Positions 9,019-17,973 of a stretch of 41,494 nucleotides of DNA are shown here, piece by piece. Every line of letters begins with the position of its first letter. Position 1 is the stretch's first letter. The stretch covers positions 1-41,494 of the IMG/VR virus record IMGVR_UViG_3300025102_000078, one strand, 5' to 3'. The notes under the pieces were generated by a model. The model ran no database searches, was not told the origin of the DNA, and was given only the letters and a program-made list of their open reading frames with translations. Source of the stretch: a virus. The translations under genes were made by a program, and so were the position numbers.

Positions 9019-11505
9019 ATGGTTATGATGGATCCTACATTACAACGAAACATGTTTCAAGGGCAGATGCCAGTTGCCAATAGTGAAGGTGTTGGTATTA
9101 CAGATGGTTTAGTAGAAAACGAAAAACAAGTTTCTGCTGAGGCATTAGCAAATACAGCAGAGGGTATGCAAAATTTATTTAATGAAATAGATTCAGCTGA
9201 TAACCCAGAAGCGATTATGCAAGCCCTCCGTGGAGGCGATGTTACATTAGAAAGTTTAAGAAAAGAACTTGCTGATTTAGTAGGTAAAGCTGATGCAACT
9301 AAAACACCTGAATCTGTTTTAACTTTATTACAACCAACAATGTTGATGCTGGAAGCTTCTGAACAAGTACCAGAAGGTGGGATTAATGAAGCTATGCCTG
9401 TACAAGCCCCAGGAACAGATGAAGCTTCTGCACGAATAGCTATGGGCGAAGTTCCTGTAAATAGAAAAGTAGGATCAGGTCAATCAGGAGAAGTTATTCC
9501 AAAGTTTCCCAACTTAGGTCAACAGGTAGGTATGAATTTTACATTTGGAGCTCCTACTAGTAACAATATTTTTACGCAAGGTGTCCCTAATTATAAAACT
9601 CTTGACTTTGGTAATATAACAGGTAATACTCAACAGTTTATGGAAATGTATAAACCTTTTTTACAGAACCTTAAACCACGAACTACTGAAGAAATACTTG
9701 CAGCGAATCAAGCAACCCTCGCCCCTTTTTTAAAACAACCTAGATCAGCATCTGAGATAGAACAAGAACTTGTTGAAAGTTTAGGTAAAGGTGATGCTGA
9801 TGCAAGAGATATGCAATTATATTTACAATTAGCTAAAGCAGGAAGAGATATATTTAAATCTGGCGACAAACCTCTTACAGCAGTTATTGATGCTGCTGTA
9901 GATAGAGTTCCCGAGACAAGTCAGATACTAGCTGCTGATGCGAAAGCCCAACGAGATATTAAATTAGCAGCGAGAGCAGAAGCTAAAAAAGAATCAGAAC
10001 AACTTGAAGAACAAAATTTAAAAATTGCTTTAGATGCAATAGGTACACAAAATAAAGAAGAAGGTGATTTTGAGAAGTATGTATTTAATGCTGCTAAAGA
10101 TTCTATAACAACTGGGTTAAATAAGGCACAGATTAATAATAAAAATTACAATAGTATAATAACTGAAAATTTTGCTAGAGATTTACAGTTCCATGGAATG
10201 GATGCAACGACTTATGCTAAAGTAGTAAATGGCAAAATAGAAGGCGATCCAGTCATGGTGCGTAGGACAGATAAGTTATCTGATGGTTCTCAAGCACCTA
10301 ATGGGTTAGCTATGATAAAAGATGGTAAACTTGTAGCTTTACCTGATGGTTATATAAAAGTAGGTGATTCTGCTATAGCTAAAGGTCTTAAAAATGGAAC
10401 AATAGATAGAACTAAAGCTAAAGCTAAAAATTTATTAATTCCCGATAGTCAATCTATTAGTGGCTATAAACAAGTTGCTGGAGAGTATATCCCTGGAGCA
10501 GGATATTTTTACTTTCCTGGAGCTGGTGGAGATGCAATAAAAGCTCCTGTAGGATTTTTAGAGGGTAACGAAAAAGATATACTACAAGTAGCCGAGCCTG
10601 ATGGTGTTGGAAGAGTTTTTGTTACTATAAAAGGTGGCAAGCATAAAACTAAAAGTTTCTTATCGGGTATTGTAAGTTCAGAAACAGGTCAAGTTATTCC
10701 AATGACAGGTGGATTAGGTTACGCATTAGAAGCCCCTGTGTATGAAAATAATGTAATAAAATCAGGTAATCCATTAGTTAAAAATATTGGTAAGTCAGGG
10801 GTTACTTATGCTTCAACAGATGAAAACATTATCAGACATGCACAAAGCAGAATCCCTTATTTAGTCTCTGCTATTAGTGAAATTGAAACAATTACTAAAG
10901 AAGCATTGGGCGATGTATACGGTCCGACTAATACTGTTAAAGCCTTTTTAACAAATAACGTCGCTGCTTTATTACCAGAGGGTAGTAACGCATGGGCTAA
11001 ATACTATAATACTGATAGAGGAAGAAATCAAATACAGACTTTTGGTAGAAAACTTGTACAAGCGATTGCGTTAAGTGAAAGATATAATGTTTATGAACAA
11101 CAAATATTGAAAAACTTAGCAGGTGAAATAGAAGATGGAACATTCTTTAGAGAGCCAGGAAGCATGGCAGTTAAGATGCAAAACTTGAGTAGGGTATTAG
11201 TTAATGACCTTGCTTTAAGAAGAAACACGATTGATCCTAAGGATCCTTCTATTTTAGAATTACAAGCTGTTGCTACAGGAACAGAAAACGATCCATTTAA
11301 TTATGGAAGGCAAGGAGTTATACCTTATCTACAAAATATTGCTAAAAATGATCCTAGTAAAAAAGCTCTAAATGGTAAGTTTTTAAATATCCCAGCTTCT
11401 TTCTTAAGTAAATTCATACAAGCAAATCCAGCAGCACAGTCTTTAAAAACAAATGATGATGGTTCATTAACCATTAGAATAAATAACCAAATGATGATAC
11501 GATGA
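9019..11505 (+). CDS. Large internal virion protein (828 aa)
   Basis: 828 residues, soluble and mainly helical in the first 330 residues, including a charged coiled-coil-like segment (ARAEAKKESEQLEEQNLKIAL). The later half is more globular. It begins directly after the previous stop and is followed after 13 nt by another giant gene, matching the arrangement of successive internal core/ejection proteins in podoviruses. There is no catalytic motif that I can recognise. The start could also be one of the ATGs at 9025 or 9028. Confidence 0.65.
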   Translation: MVMMDPTLQRNMFQGQMPVANSEGVGITDGLVENEKQVSAEALANTAEGMQNLFNEIDSADNPEAIMQALRGGDVTLESLRKELADLVGKADATKTPESVLTLLQPTMLMLEASEQVPEGGINEAMPVQAPGTDEASARIAMGEVPVNRKVGSGQSGEVIPKFPNLGQQVGMNFTFGAPTSNNIFTQGVPNYKTLDFGNITGNTQQFMEMYKPFLQNLKPRTTEEILAANQATLAPFLKQPRSASEIEQELVESLGKGDADARDMQLYLQLAKAGRDIFKSGDKPLTAVIDAAVDRVPETSQILAADAKAQRDIKLAARAEAKKESEQLEEQNLKIALDAIGTQNKEEGDFEKYVFNAAKDSITTGLNKAQINNKNYNSIITENFARDLQFHGMDATTYAKVVNGKIEGDPVMVRRTDKLSDGSQAPNGLAMIKDGKLVALPDGYIKVGDSAIAKGLKNGTIDRTKAKAKNLLIPDSQSISGYKQVAGEYIPGAGYFYFPGAGGDAIKAPVGFLEGNEKDILQVAEPDGVGRVFVTIKGGKHKTKSFLSGIVSSETGQVIPMTGGLGYALEAPVYENNVIKSGNPLVKNIGKSGVTYASTDENIIRHAQSRIPYLVSAISEIETITKEALGDVYGPTNTVKAFLTNNVAALLPEGSNAWAKYYNTDRGRNQIQTFGRKLVQAIALSERYNVYEQQILKNLAGEIEDGTFFREPGSMAVKMQNLSRVLVNDLALRRNTIDPKDPSILELQAVATGTENDPFNYGRQGVIPYLQNIAKNDPSKKALNGKFLNIPASFLSKFIQANPAAQSLKTNDDGSLTIRINNQMMIR

Positions 11506-11518
11506 TAAGGAGAATTTA

Positions 11519-14500
11519 ATGGATTTTAAAATAACTGCTCCTAGTCAAGATGATGTAAATGCCTATGAAGCTGAAGATGGGTATGGAGGTCTTTTACCTT
11601 TTGATTCTCGATCAACGGAAGAAAAGAAAAGTCAAACTTTTGGTACAGACTCTTTAGTTGGTACAGTAGAAAAACAATCTATTGGGGAACGAGACCAAAA
11701 TTATTTCGGCAATATGGTTCAACAATTTTTTGGTGGCTTTAATGATATTGTATTAGCCTTACCAGATGCTGGGATTAATGCTATTGCGTCAGCTATGGAA
11801 TCAGCAGGAGTTGTAGACCCAGGAACTGTTGACCGTAATTTTTTAAGTCGAATATTTAATTCAACTGATTATGAAGGTGCAAAAACAGTAGCAGGATTTA
11901 TTAAATATGGCACAGGAGATTTTGTAGGTCCGACGACTACTACAGGTAAAATATCCAGAGCAAGTGGACAAGGTACTGCTTTAGCTGCTCCTTTTATTGG
12001 CTTATCAGGTAGAACAGCACAACTGGGTTCACCTGTTGTTCGTACAGGGACAACGGGATCGGTAGCAGGATCAGACAAAGTAGTTCCAATATTACAAGAT
12101 GCTGTTACAAAAGGATATGCTTCAGCTCCAGCAGCGACGGCTGGGATAGAATCAGGGTTTGGTGCATTATCAGGTGGTGGAGCAAGTGCAGAAAAAGAAA
12201 TGTTTGGTACAGAAACAGGGATAGGTGCTTTGGCTGCTCCTTTAGCTGGTCCAGCTATCGTTTCTGGAAGTAAGTATTTATTTACAAACAGTCCAGCAGC
12301 GAGATTAGTTAAGTGGACATTTGGTAAAGGTAAAGATGCTGTTGCCGATGTAAAAGCTCAAAACAAAATATTAGAAGGGCAAAGTGTTCTTGATGACACA
12401 ACGCCTGGAGGGCAAAGTGCTAAAGGTGAGTTTGGTAAACAACTCAAAGCAGCAGTAGATAATCCCGAGGGAGCAGCAAATTTAGATAGAGCAATACAAA
12501 TTGAAGAGAACATTGGTGGTGTTCCAGGATTAAAACTTAGTCCAGCCGAACAAACAATGGATCCTGCTTTAATAAAAGCACAAAGGGATGTAGAGGGCAG
12601 AGGTTCTCCTGAGTTTACTAGGAAAAACAATGAGAGAAAAAAAGCTAATTTAGAAGCTATTGAAAATTTTAAAACTAGTACTTTTAGTGGTGACCCCTTA
12701 ATTGATTCCCCTGCTTATGTTATAGACTTAGTTACTAAAAAATACACAAGTATGTTAGGTAAAATATCCGACCAAGATAATACTCTTGTAAATAGAATTG
12801 ACGAAGCAAGTAATGCTGAAGATGGGTTACTACCTAAAATAACAAATAGATCTATTGTTGGAAAAAATATAAGGACAACGATAGAAAAGAATTATAACAA
12901 TGCAAAAACGATAGCTGAAAAAGAAGCTAAAGATTTAGGTATAAACAATGATACAACTTTATCTACTATAGATTCTTTAAAAAAGAGCCAAGCTAAAATT
13001 AAAAACCTTATTCCACAATTAAAAGGCACTGCGACTATTAAAGAGATAAATGAAAAATCTCTTTCTGGCACAGGAGTAAACAGTTTAATAAAAAAGTTTG
13101 TTACATATTTTCCCGAGCAAGGTCAAGATGGTATTACTTTTTTTGATTGGAAAAACTTCCGTGAAATGGCAGGAGCAGAATTAGGTAAACAATCAGCCGT
13201 AGGCAATAAACCTCAAGTAAAACAGTTAGCTATGTTATTAGAAGAACTCGATAATATGGGTAAATCTTTTGGTAAAATAAATGAAAACTTTGAAGCATAC
13301 AGAAAAAGTTATTACAATAATGTAATACAACCTTATGAAAAGAGTGCTGTTTTACAGGTCATGCAAAAAGGAGCAGGATCAAGTAAAGAGAATCCTGTTT
13401 ATCAAACTTCTGATGAAAATGTAGCTGATGCTTTTTTTGCAAGCGATAATACATTAGGTCAGTTTACTGCTACTTTTAAACAGAATGAAAACATGATGAA
13501 TGCAATGAAAAGCACGATTTATGATAAAGCTTATGATGCAGCGATAACTAAAAATGGTTTAAGTGCTGATAAATTAAATAAGTTTATAAACACTAATAGA
13601 GAAAAACTAACTACTATTGGTATGATGGATGAGTTTGGTAATACTGCTCAATTGTTACAAAACATGGCTACTAGAAGATTAGACTTAACAAATAGAGCAA
13701 AAATAATTTCTAATAATAAAATGGTCAAAGGTTTATTACTAGCAACAGATAATTTAAATCCCGACAAAATGTTTGATGATGCGTTACGGAACGGTAAATT
13801 AATGTCTGTGTTGAAAAGGGAAGTTGGTAAGATAGATGATTTTAAAGCAACTGAAGCATTCAATGCTGCGATATTCCAAAGAATATTTGCTAAGAATCCC
13901 GACCTAGCCTCAAACCCTACTGCCTTTAAACAATACTTATCAACAAATGAAAAAGTATTAGATGTTGCTTTAGGTAAAGAACATTTTGAAAACCTTTATT
14001 TAATAGCTGATGCTATTGAAAGAGTGAACCTACTCCCACGAAACTTAGGAGAGGGAGTAACAAATAAAGGTATGGGCGACAAATTAGCAAATCTTATTGG
14101 TAGTACTCCATTAAACGTATCTAACAGGTTAGTTGCTGTAGGAGAAAAACGTCTTGGTCCGAGGGCTGCGATAGGTTATTTTGCAAGTAGAGCAATCTCT
14201 CAACAATCCAGTATAAGAGCTGATGCCTTAATGCAAGAAGCTATATTTAATCCACAAATAGCAAAACTATTAGTACAAGAATCTCCAGAGGGTTCTGCTT
14301 CTGTAGTTATTCCTGAAGTAAATAGAAGATTAAATCAATTTTTATTTAACTTAGGTATTCCTTTTGGTGAAGATGTGAGTCCACCTTCTGCACCACCTGT
14401 ACAAATAGAAATAGCACCAATAAGTTCAAATGAAGTTACTCCCCCTGTTGTACAAACAGCAGAGGCAAATATCAAATCCAATATAACAACAGCGAATAAT

Positions 14501-14623
14501 CTTCCTGCACCAAGCCCGACTAATGTAAAAAATAAAACCTCTGTTACTGATTTGTTTCCTTTTGATCCTACTAGTGCTGCGATTGAAAAAAGAAAAACAT
14601 CAGGTATTATGGGGCTAGTATAG
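11519..14623 (+). CDS. Giant internal virion / DNA-ejection protein (1034 aa)
   Basis: 1034 residues, the largest product in the window. The start is fixed by AAGGAGA at 11508-11514. Residues about 60-250 are Gly/Ala-rich with hydrophobic stretches (GTALAAPFIGLSG, GIGALAAPLAGPAIVSG). The segment VPGLKLSPAEQTMDPALIKA is a pattern I associate with large internal virion proteins of marine phages. Most of the rest is predicted helical, with a Pro-rich acidic tail near the end. No lytic transglycosylase motif was seen. It probably forms part of the ejectosome with the three preceding products. Confidence 0.65.
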   Translation: MDFKITAPSQDDVNAYEAEDGYGGLLPFDSRSTEEKKSQTFGTDSLVGTVEKQSIGERDQNYFGNMVQQFFGGFNDIVLALPDAGINAIASAMESAGVVDPGTVDRNFLSRIFNSTDYEGAKTVAGFIKYGTGDFVGPTTTTGKISRASGQGTALAAPFIGLSGRTAQLGSPVVRTGTTGSVAGSDKVVPILQDAVTKGYASAPAATAGIESGFGALSGGGASAEKEMFGTETGIGALAAPLAGPAIVSGSKYLFTNSPAARLVKWTFGKGKDAVADVKAQNKILEGQSVLDDTTPGGQSAKGEFGKQLKAAVDNPEGAANLDRAIQIEENIGGVPGLKLSPAEQTMDPALIKAQRDVEGRGSPEFTRKNNERKKANLEAIENFKTSTFSGDPLIDSPAYVIDLVTKKYTSMLGKISDQDNTLVNRIDEASNAEDGLLPKITNRSIVGKNIRTTIEKNYNNAKTIAEKEAKDLGINNDTTLSTIDSLKKSQAKIKNLIPQLKGTATIKEINEKSLSGTGVNSLIKKFVTYFPEQGQDGITFFDWKNFREMAGAELGKQSAVGNKPQVKQLAMLLEELDNMGKSFGKINENFEAYRKSYYNNVIQPYEKSAVLQVMQKGAGSSKENPVYQTSDENVADAFFASDNTLGQFTATFKQNENMMNAMKSTIYDKAYDAAITKNGLSADKLNKFINTNREKLTTIGMMDEFGNTAQLLQNMATRRLDLTNRAKIISNNKMVKGLLLATDNLNPDKMFDDALRNGKLMSVLKREVGKIDDFKATEAFNAAIFQRIFAKNPDLASNPTAFKQYLSTNEKVLDVALGKEHFENLYLIADAIERVNLLPRNLGEGVTNKGMGDKLANLIGSTPLNVSNRLVAVGEKRLGPRAAIGYFASRAISQQSSIRADALMQEAIFNPQIAKLLVQESPEGSASVVIPEVNRRLNQFLFNLGIPFGEDVSPPSAPPVQIEIAPISSNEVTPPVVQTAEANIKSNITTANNLPAPSPTNVKNKTSVTDLFPFDPTSAAIEKRKTSGIMGLV

Positions 14624-14631
14624 GATGAATA

Positions 14632-15357
14632 ATGGTTGTTGCAGAAATATTAACAGGAATTGCTTTAGTACAGAAGTCTGTAGAATTTATTAAAAGCAAT
14701 ATAGATACCGTAAATGACATATCAGGAATAGCTAAACAAATTGATGGGTTCTTTGAGGGCGAGTCTCAAATGAACAAGAAGAGTGGTAAGGTTGGCTTAA
14801 AAGAACAGTTTGGTATTGAGTCTACGGCTAATGATTTTATTGACAGAAAATTGTTAGAAGAAAAACGAAATGAATTAAAAAATATAATTAATCTTCGGTT
14901 TGGTCCAACTGCTTGGGATCAAATAATTGCTGAAAGAGCTAACAGAATAAATGAAGCTAAAGAGGCTGAACGATTACGCAAAATAGAATCAAGACAAAAA
15001 CAAAAGGAGGTAATAGATGCCTTACAAACTATGGGGATTGTATTTTGTGTTGTTGCTGTTCTCGGTATTATTGCAGCTCTATATTTCGAAGCATTCGCAA
15101 AAGAGTATACGAGACAACAAAAAATACAAAGAGGAGATATAGTTTTACCAACTATGACAACCTGTAGACTAAAGAAACAAAAAGTCTACAAAGATAAAAT
15201 GGCTTGTATTTATCAAGGAGCAAACAAAACTTATGAACTTGAGTTTACTGATATTCGTGTAGGGTGTCCTAAACAGTATAAATGTGTTTTAAATCCTAAT
15301 GGTAAAGAACCTAATATAGATCAAATCATGGAAAGTTTAAGAAGTATAGCTAAATAA
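14632..15357 (+). CDS. Single-pass membrane protein of the late block, unknown function
   Basis: 241 residues. The N-terminal half is helical (LVQKSVEFIKSNIDTVNDI), followed by a strongly charged helix at about 100-128. One clear transmembrane segment lies at about 135-153 (GIVFCVVAVLGIIAALYF). The C-terminal 85 residues contain four Cys (TTCRL, MACIY, VGCPKQYKCVL) that could form disulphides outside the membrane. It is the last gene of the structural block and converges, with an 8-nt overlap, on the minus-strand helicase. It could be a late membrane or lysis-related protein, but nothing proves this. Confidence 0.65.
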   Translation: MVVAEILTGIALVQKSVEFIKSNIDTVNDISGIAKQIDGFFEGESQMNKKSGKVGLKEQFGIESTANDFIDRKLLEEKRNELKNIINLRFGPTAWDQIIAERANRINEAKEAERLRKIESRQKQKEVIDALQTMGIVFCVVAVLGIIAALYFEAFAKEYTRQQKIQRGDIVLPTMTTCRLKKQKVYKDKMACIYQGANKTYELEFTDIRVGCPKQYKCVLNPNGKEPNIDQIMESLRSIAK

Positions 15358-16789
15358 TCCAGTTCATTGCATCTTCATTTAATACTTGATTCGCAATATT
15401 TATTTTAGCTCGTAATGCTTTTAATATTTTTTCATCTATAGTTTTTTCAGTAACTATATCTACATAAGTAACTTTATTAGTTTGACCAATACGGTGAGCT
15501 CTGTCTTCACTTTGTAACCTAACTTCTAAATCATATCCATTACTATAGTATATAACAGTTTTAGCTTCAGTAAGAGTTAAACCATATCCACCTGTGCGTG
15601 GTTGCCCTATAAAATATTTCAATGGGCTATTAGGGTTTTGAAACTGCTCAACAATATCTTGCCTATCATCAGCAGGTGTTTCCCCATAAAAAAGAGAAGC
15701 TGAATCTGCTCCATAAGCCTTTGTTATTGCTTGATAAATTATCTGTAGGTCATGTGTAAAATTCGCCCATATAATAACTTTACCTGTTGTTTCTTCTAGT
15801 ACAGACATTAGTTCATTAAGTTTGTTTGATGAAACTTCAACCATTCGCCCATCATCAAGTTTGCCAAAGCCTGAGCATACTTGTTGTAATCTAATTATTT
15901 GTGTGAGTACTGTTTGTGCTGTGATTTGCCCTTGCTCTTTTACAAAAGCCATAGCTGAACTTTTTAGCTGAACATATAATAGTTTTTGTTCATCAGTTAA
16001 TTCTACTGATCTTTTTATATACACTTTATCTGGCAGATCTAAACAATCTTCTTTGCGAACCCTAAAGCTATAAGGTTCTATTATACCATTTAGTTCTTCA
16101 AGGTTTTGGTAACCTGTTATCTGGTTAAAGCTATGTGAGCCAAGTGTTCGCCTAACCATTTTAGCATATCTGTTTTGAAAAGTCCAGAATGAAGACTGCC
16201 CTAAACTTTCTTCTTTTAAAAAAGTACATTGGGTATAAAGGTCAAGGGGCGAATGAGTTACAGGGGAGCCAGTTAATATTCTGCGATAACTGGCTAGTTT
16301 ACCTAGTTTCATAAGATTTTTTGTTCTTGAAGCTGTTCTAGATTTTATAGTAGTGCTTTCATCTACAGCAAGCATAGCCCTATGGGTTAACAAAAACTTA
16401 TCAGCTACAGCTACACCCCTTTTAGTAGATAAGGCTTCTACATTCATAACAAATATAACAAGGTTATCTGTAACTTGGTTTAACACAGCAAGTTCTTTTG
16501 CTTTCTTTTGTGTTTTCTCAGGAGACCATGTAACAATATCAACATGTATATGTTCAGGTAAGTGGGTGGGTAATTCTTTTCTTGTCCAGTTATGGTAAAC
16601 ACCTTTTGGTGCGATAATCAGAGCAGAATCTATTTCACCTTTATCATAAAGTATACCAATATTATCTATTAATACTTTTGATTTACCTGTACCCATATCC
16701 ATAAAGAAAGCAAAAAACTCTTTGTTCCATGCCTTAGTTAAAGCATCTAACTGATGTTTATATGGTTCAAACTTAAATTTATAACGCAT
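15350..16789 (-). CDS. SNF2-type superfamily 2 helicase / DNA translocase
   Basis: 479 residues. Walker A is MGTGKS (32-37), motif II is DEST (143-146), motif III is TGSP (173-176), and the C-terminal RecA lobe ends with QSEDRAHRIGQ (426-436), the hallmark SNF2 arginine-finger motif. Family members are ATP-driven double-strand DNA translocases or remodellers; in phages they may help replication, recombination or clearing proteins off DNA. It is a compact two-lobe protein with no fused domain. It is one of only two minus-strand genes, its 3' end overlaps the late block by 8 nt, and its start faces the early operon. A -10-like TATAAT (minus strand, 16823-16828) lies upstream. Confidence 0.92.
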   Translation of the reverse strand: MRYKFKFEPYKHQLDALTKAWNKEFFAFFMDMGTGKSKVLIDNIGILYDKGEIDSALIIAPKGVYHNWTRKELPTHLPEHIHVDIVTWSPEKTQKKAKELAVLNQVTDNLVIFVMNVEALSTKRGVAVADKFLLTHRAMLAVDESTTIKSRTASRTKNLMKLGKLASYRRILTGSPVTHSPLDLYTQCTFLKEESLGQSSFWTFQNRYAKMVRRTLGSHSFNQITGYQNLEELNGIIEPYSFRVRKEDCLDLPDKVYIKRSVELTDEQKLLYVQLKSSAMAFVKEQGQITAQTVLTQIIRLQQVCSGFGKLDDGRMVEVSSNKLNELMSVLEETTGKVIIWANFTHDLQIIYQAITKAYGADSASLFYGETPADDRQDIVEQFQNPNSPLKYFIGQPRTGGYGLTLTEAKTVIYYSNGYDLEVRLQSEDRAHRIGQTNKVTYVDIVTEKTIDEKILKALRAKINIANQVLNEDAMNWII

Positions 16790-16870
16790 ACGTTCCCTTT
16801 CTTCGGAATATGTAATTACTTTATTATATATAAATGTATAAGAGTTGCTATAACTATTTACTCACTTTGC

Positions 16871-16958
16871 TATATAGGAGTGAAATGAAAAAGTTTAATA
16901 ACTTGTATTCACAACTTTTCCGATATACAATATACAATATCTGGTCACAAGATAAAAA
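16871..16958 (+). repeat. Two-copy dispersed repeat, copy 1
   Basis: A 25-nt block (16871-16895, containing AGGAG and ATGAAAAAGTT) is identical to 38751-38775. It is followed by shared blocks TTCCGATATACAATAT (16918-16933), CTGGTCACA (16941-16949) and GATAAAAA (16951-16958), in the same order as in copy 2. Spacing differs between copies. Confidence 0.85.
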
Positions 16959-17001
16959 CGGATTTAAAAAAAGTAGCACAACTTTTTTATTTTGGTACTA
17001 A
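16885..17001 (+). CDS. Possible 38-aa peptide within repeat copy 1
   Basis: ATG at 16885 is preceded by AGGAG at 16876-16880. The frame encodes MKKFNNLYSQLFRYTIYNIW and 18 further residues to TAA at 17001. A related peptide (MKKLMN...FRYTISNI) is encoded in the other repeat copy. The good ribosome site favours translation. Against it, one conserved block is read in different frames in the two copies, so the DNA or RNA may be what is conserved. Treat as tentative. Confidence 0.35.
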   Translation: MKKFNNLYSQLFRYTIYNIWSQDKNGFKKSSTTFLFWY

Positions 17002-17105
17002 TAAGTAAAACTATTTATAGAAAAAAGTAGTTTAGATAAAACAAGAAACGTAAATCGCATTTTACTATGCTAGGTTTACTTATGTTAAAACATGTGGAGA
17101 AAGAC

Positions 17106-17441
17106 ATGACCGTTTACATTGTACAAGAAATGCGAGGTAGGGATCTTACAGATGCTCAAAACTTTGGGGATTTAGAGATACTATTACCTGATGGTGAACA
17201 AACAAGTTTTTCAACACAACCTACAATCCGTAGGCTACAACAGAGACTTAATAAGTTCACAGACGATGACTATTTGTTATTAGCAGGAGATCCAGCAGCG
17301 ATAGCTTTATCTGCTGTACTAGCGAGTCGTGCTAATAATGGAAGGTTTAAAATGCTGAAGTGGGATAGGCAAGAAAATAAGTATTTCCCTCTTACTGCCG
17401 ATTGTAATTATAAACCGAAAGGAGGTATTAATGGACTTTGA
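17106..17441 (+). CDS. Conserved early phage protein, unknown function
   Basis: 111 residues from ATG 17106, chosen because GGAGA (17097-17101) precedes it; an in-frame ATG at 17067 lacks a ribosome site. The N-terminus MTVYIVQEMRGRDLTDAQNF with DGEQTSFSTQPTIRRLQQRL is a pattern I associate with the first gene of early operons in pelagiphage-type genomes. LLLAGDPAAIALSAVLAS recalls a small alpha/beta protein. It has no catalytic motif. It is the first gene of the early operon and overlaps the next by 11 nt. Confidence 0.75.
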   Translation: MTVYIVQEMRGRDLTDAQNFGDLEILLPDGEQTSFSTQPTIRRLQQRLNKFTDDDYLLLAGDPAAIALSAVLASRANNGRFKMLKWDRQENKYFPLTADCNYKPKGGINGL

Positions 17442-17973
17442 ATCAGCAGCCGACAACCTTAAAGGTATTACTGAAACAGGTATGAGCCAGATTAGCAAAC
17501 TTGCTACAATGGCTTCTGCTATGGAAGAAGATATCGTAAGGTTAAAAGCCGAACTTAAAGAAAAAGAAAAGGCTTACCGAGAAGTAACGGAGGATCAGCT
17601 TCCAGCAGCGATGATGGAGCATAACCTCAAAAAGTTGGAACTACATGATGGTGCAGAAATCACTGTATCTGAGTATGTTTCAGCGAGCATACCAAAAGAC
17701 AAGCAGGATGAAGCTTTTGCTTGGCTTAATAATAATGGTCACGGCGACCTTATAAAGAATGTTGTTTCTACAAACTTTGTGCGTGGACAAGAACAAATAG
17801 CCGAAGATTTTGCTGACGAACTAAATAGCAGAGGTTTACCTGTAAATACAAGAAAGTGGGTTGAGCCAATGACATTGAAAGCTTTTGCAAAAGAACAAAT
17901 AAGCACAATCCCGATGGATACCTTTGGTGTTTATGTGGGTTATAAAACTAAAATTAAACGGAAGGAAAGATAA
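17431..17973 (+). CDS. Conserved early protein with N-terminal coiled coil
   Basis: 180 residues. Start at 17431 follows AAAGGAGG inside the end of the previous gene. Residues about 20-55 form a charged coiled coil (MEEDIVRLKAELKEKEKAYR). The C-terminal part contains VEPMTLKAFAKEQ and ends in a basic tail. It sits between a conserved early gene and the SSB-like gene, overlapping the latter by one base, so a role in replication or DNA binding is plausible but not shown by any motif. Confidence 0.7.
   Translation: MDFESAADNLKGITETGMSQISKLATMASAMEEDIVRLKAELKEKEKAYREVTEDQLPAAMMEHNLKKLELHDGAEITVSEYVSASIPKDKQDEAFAWLNNNGHGDLIKNVVSTNFVRGQEQIAEDFADELNSRGLPVNTRKWVEPMTLKAFAKEQISTIPMDTFGVYVGYKTKIKRKER

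Larger units (their letters stand above)
16790..17105. other. Divergent control region between helicase and early operon
   Basis: These 316 bases separate the minus-strand helicase from the first early gene. They are extremely AT-rich. Visible content: a TATAAT on the minus strand (16823-16828), TTGCTA at 16845 with TATATA 20 nt later on the plus strand, a copy of the two-copy repeat with a micro-ORF, an AT hairpin AAAAAAGT/ACTTTTTT near 16975-16988, and a TACTAT box at 17063-17068. This is the natural place for early promoters and possibly a replication origin; neither is proved by sequence. Confidence 0.5.

Noticed and set aside
17067-17105. Upstream extension of the first early gene
   Set aside because: The in-frame ATG at 17067 has no ribosome site, whereas GGAGA precedes ATG 17106.
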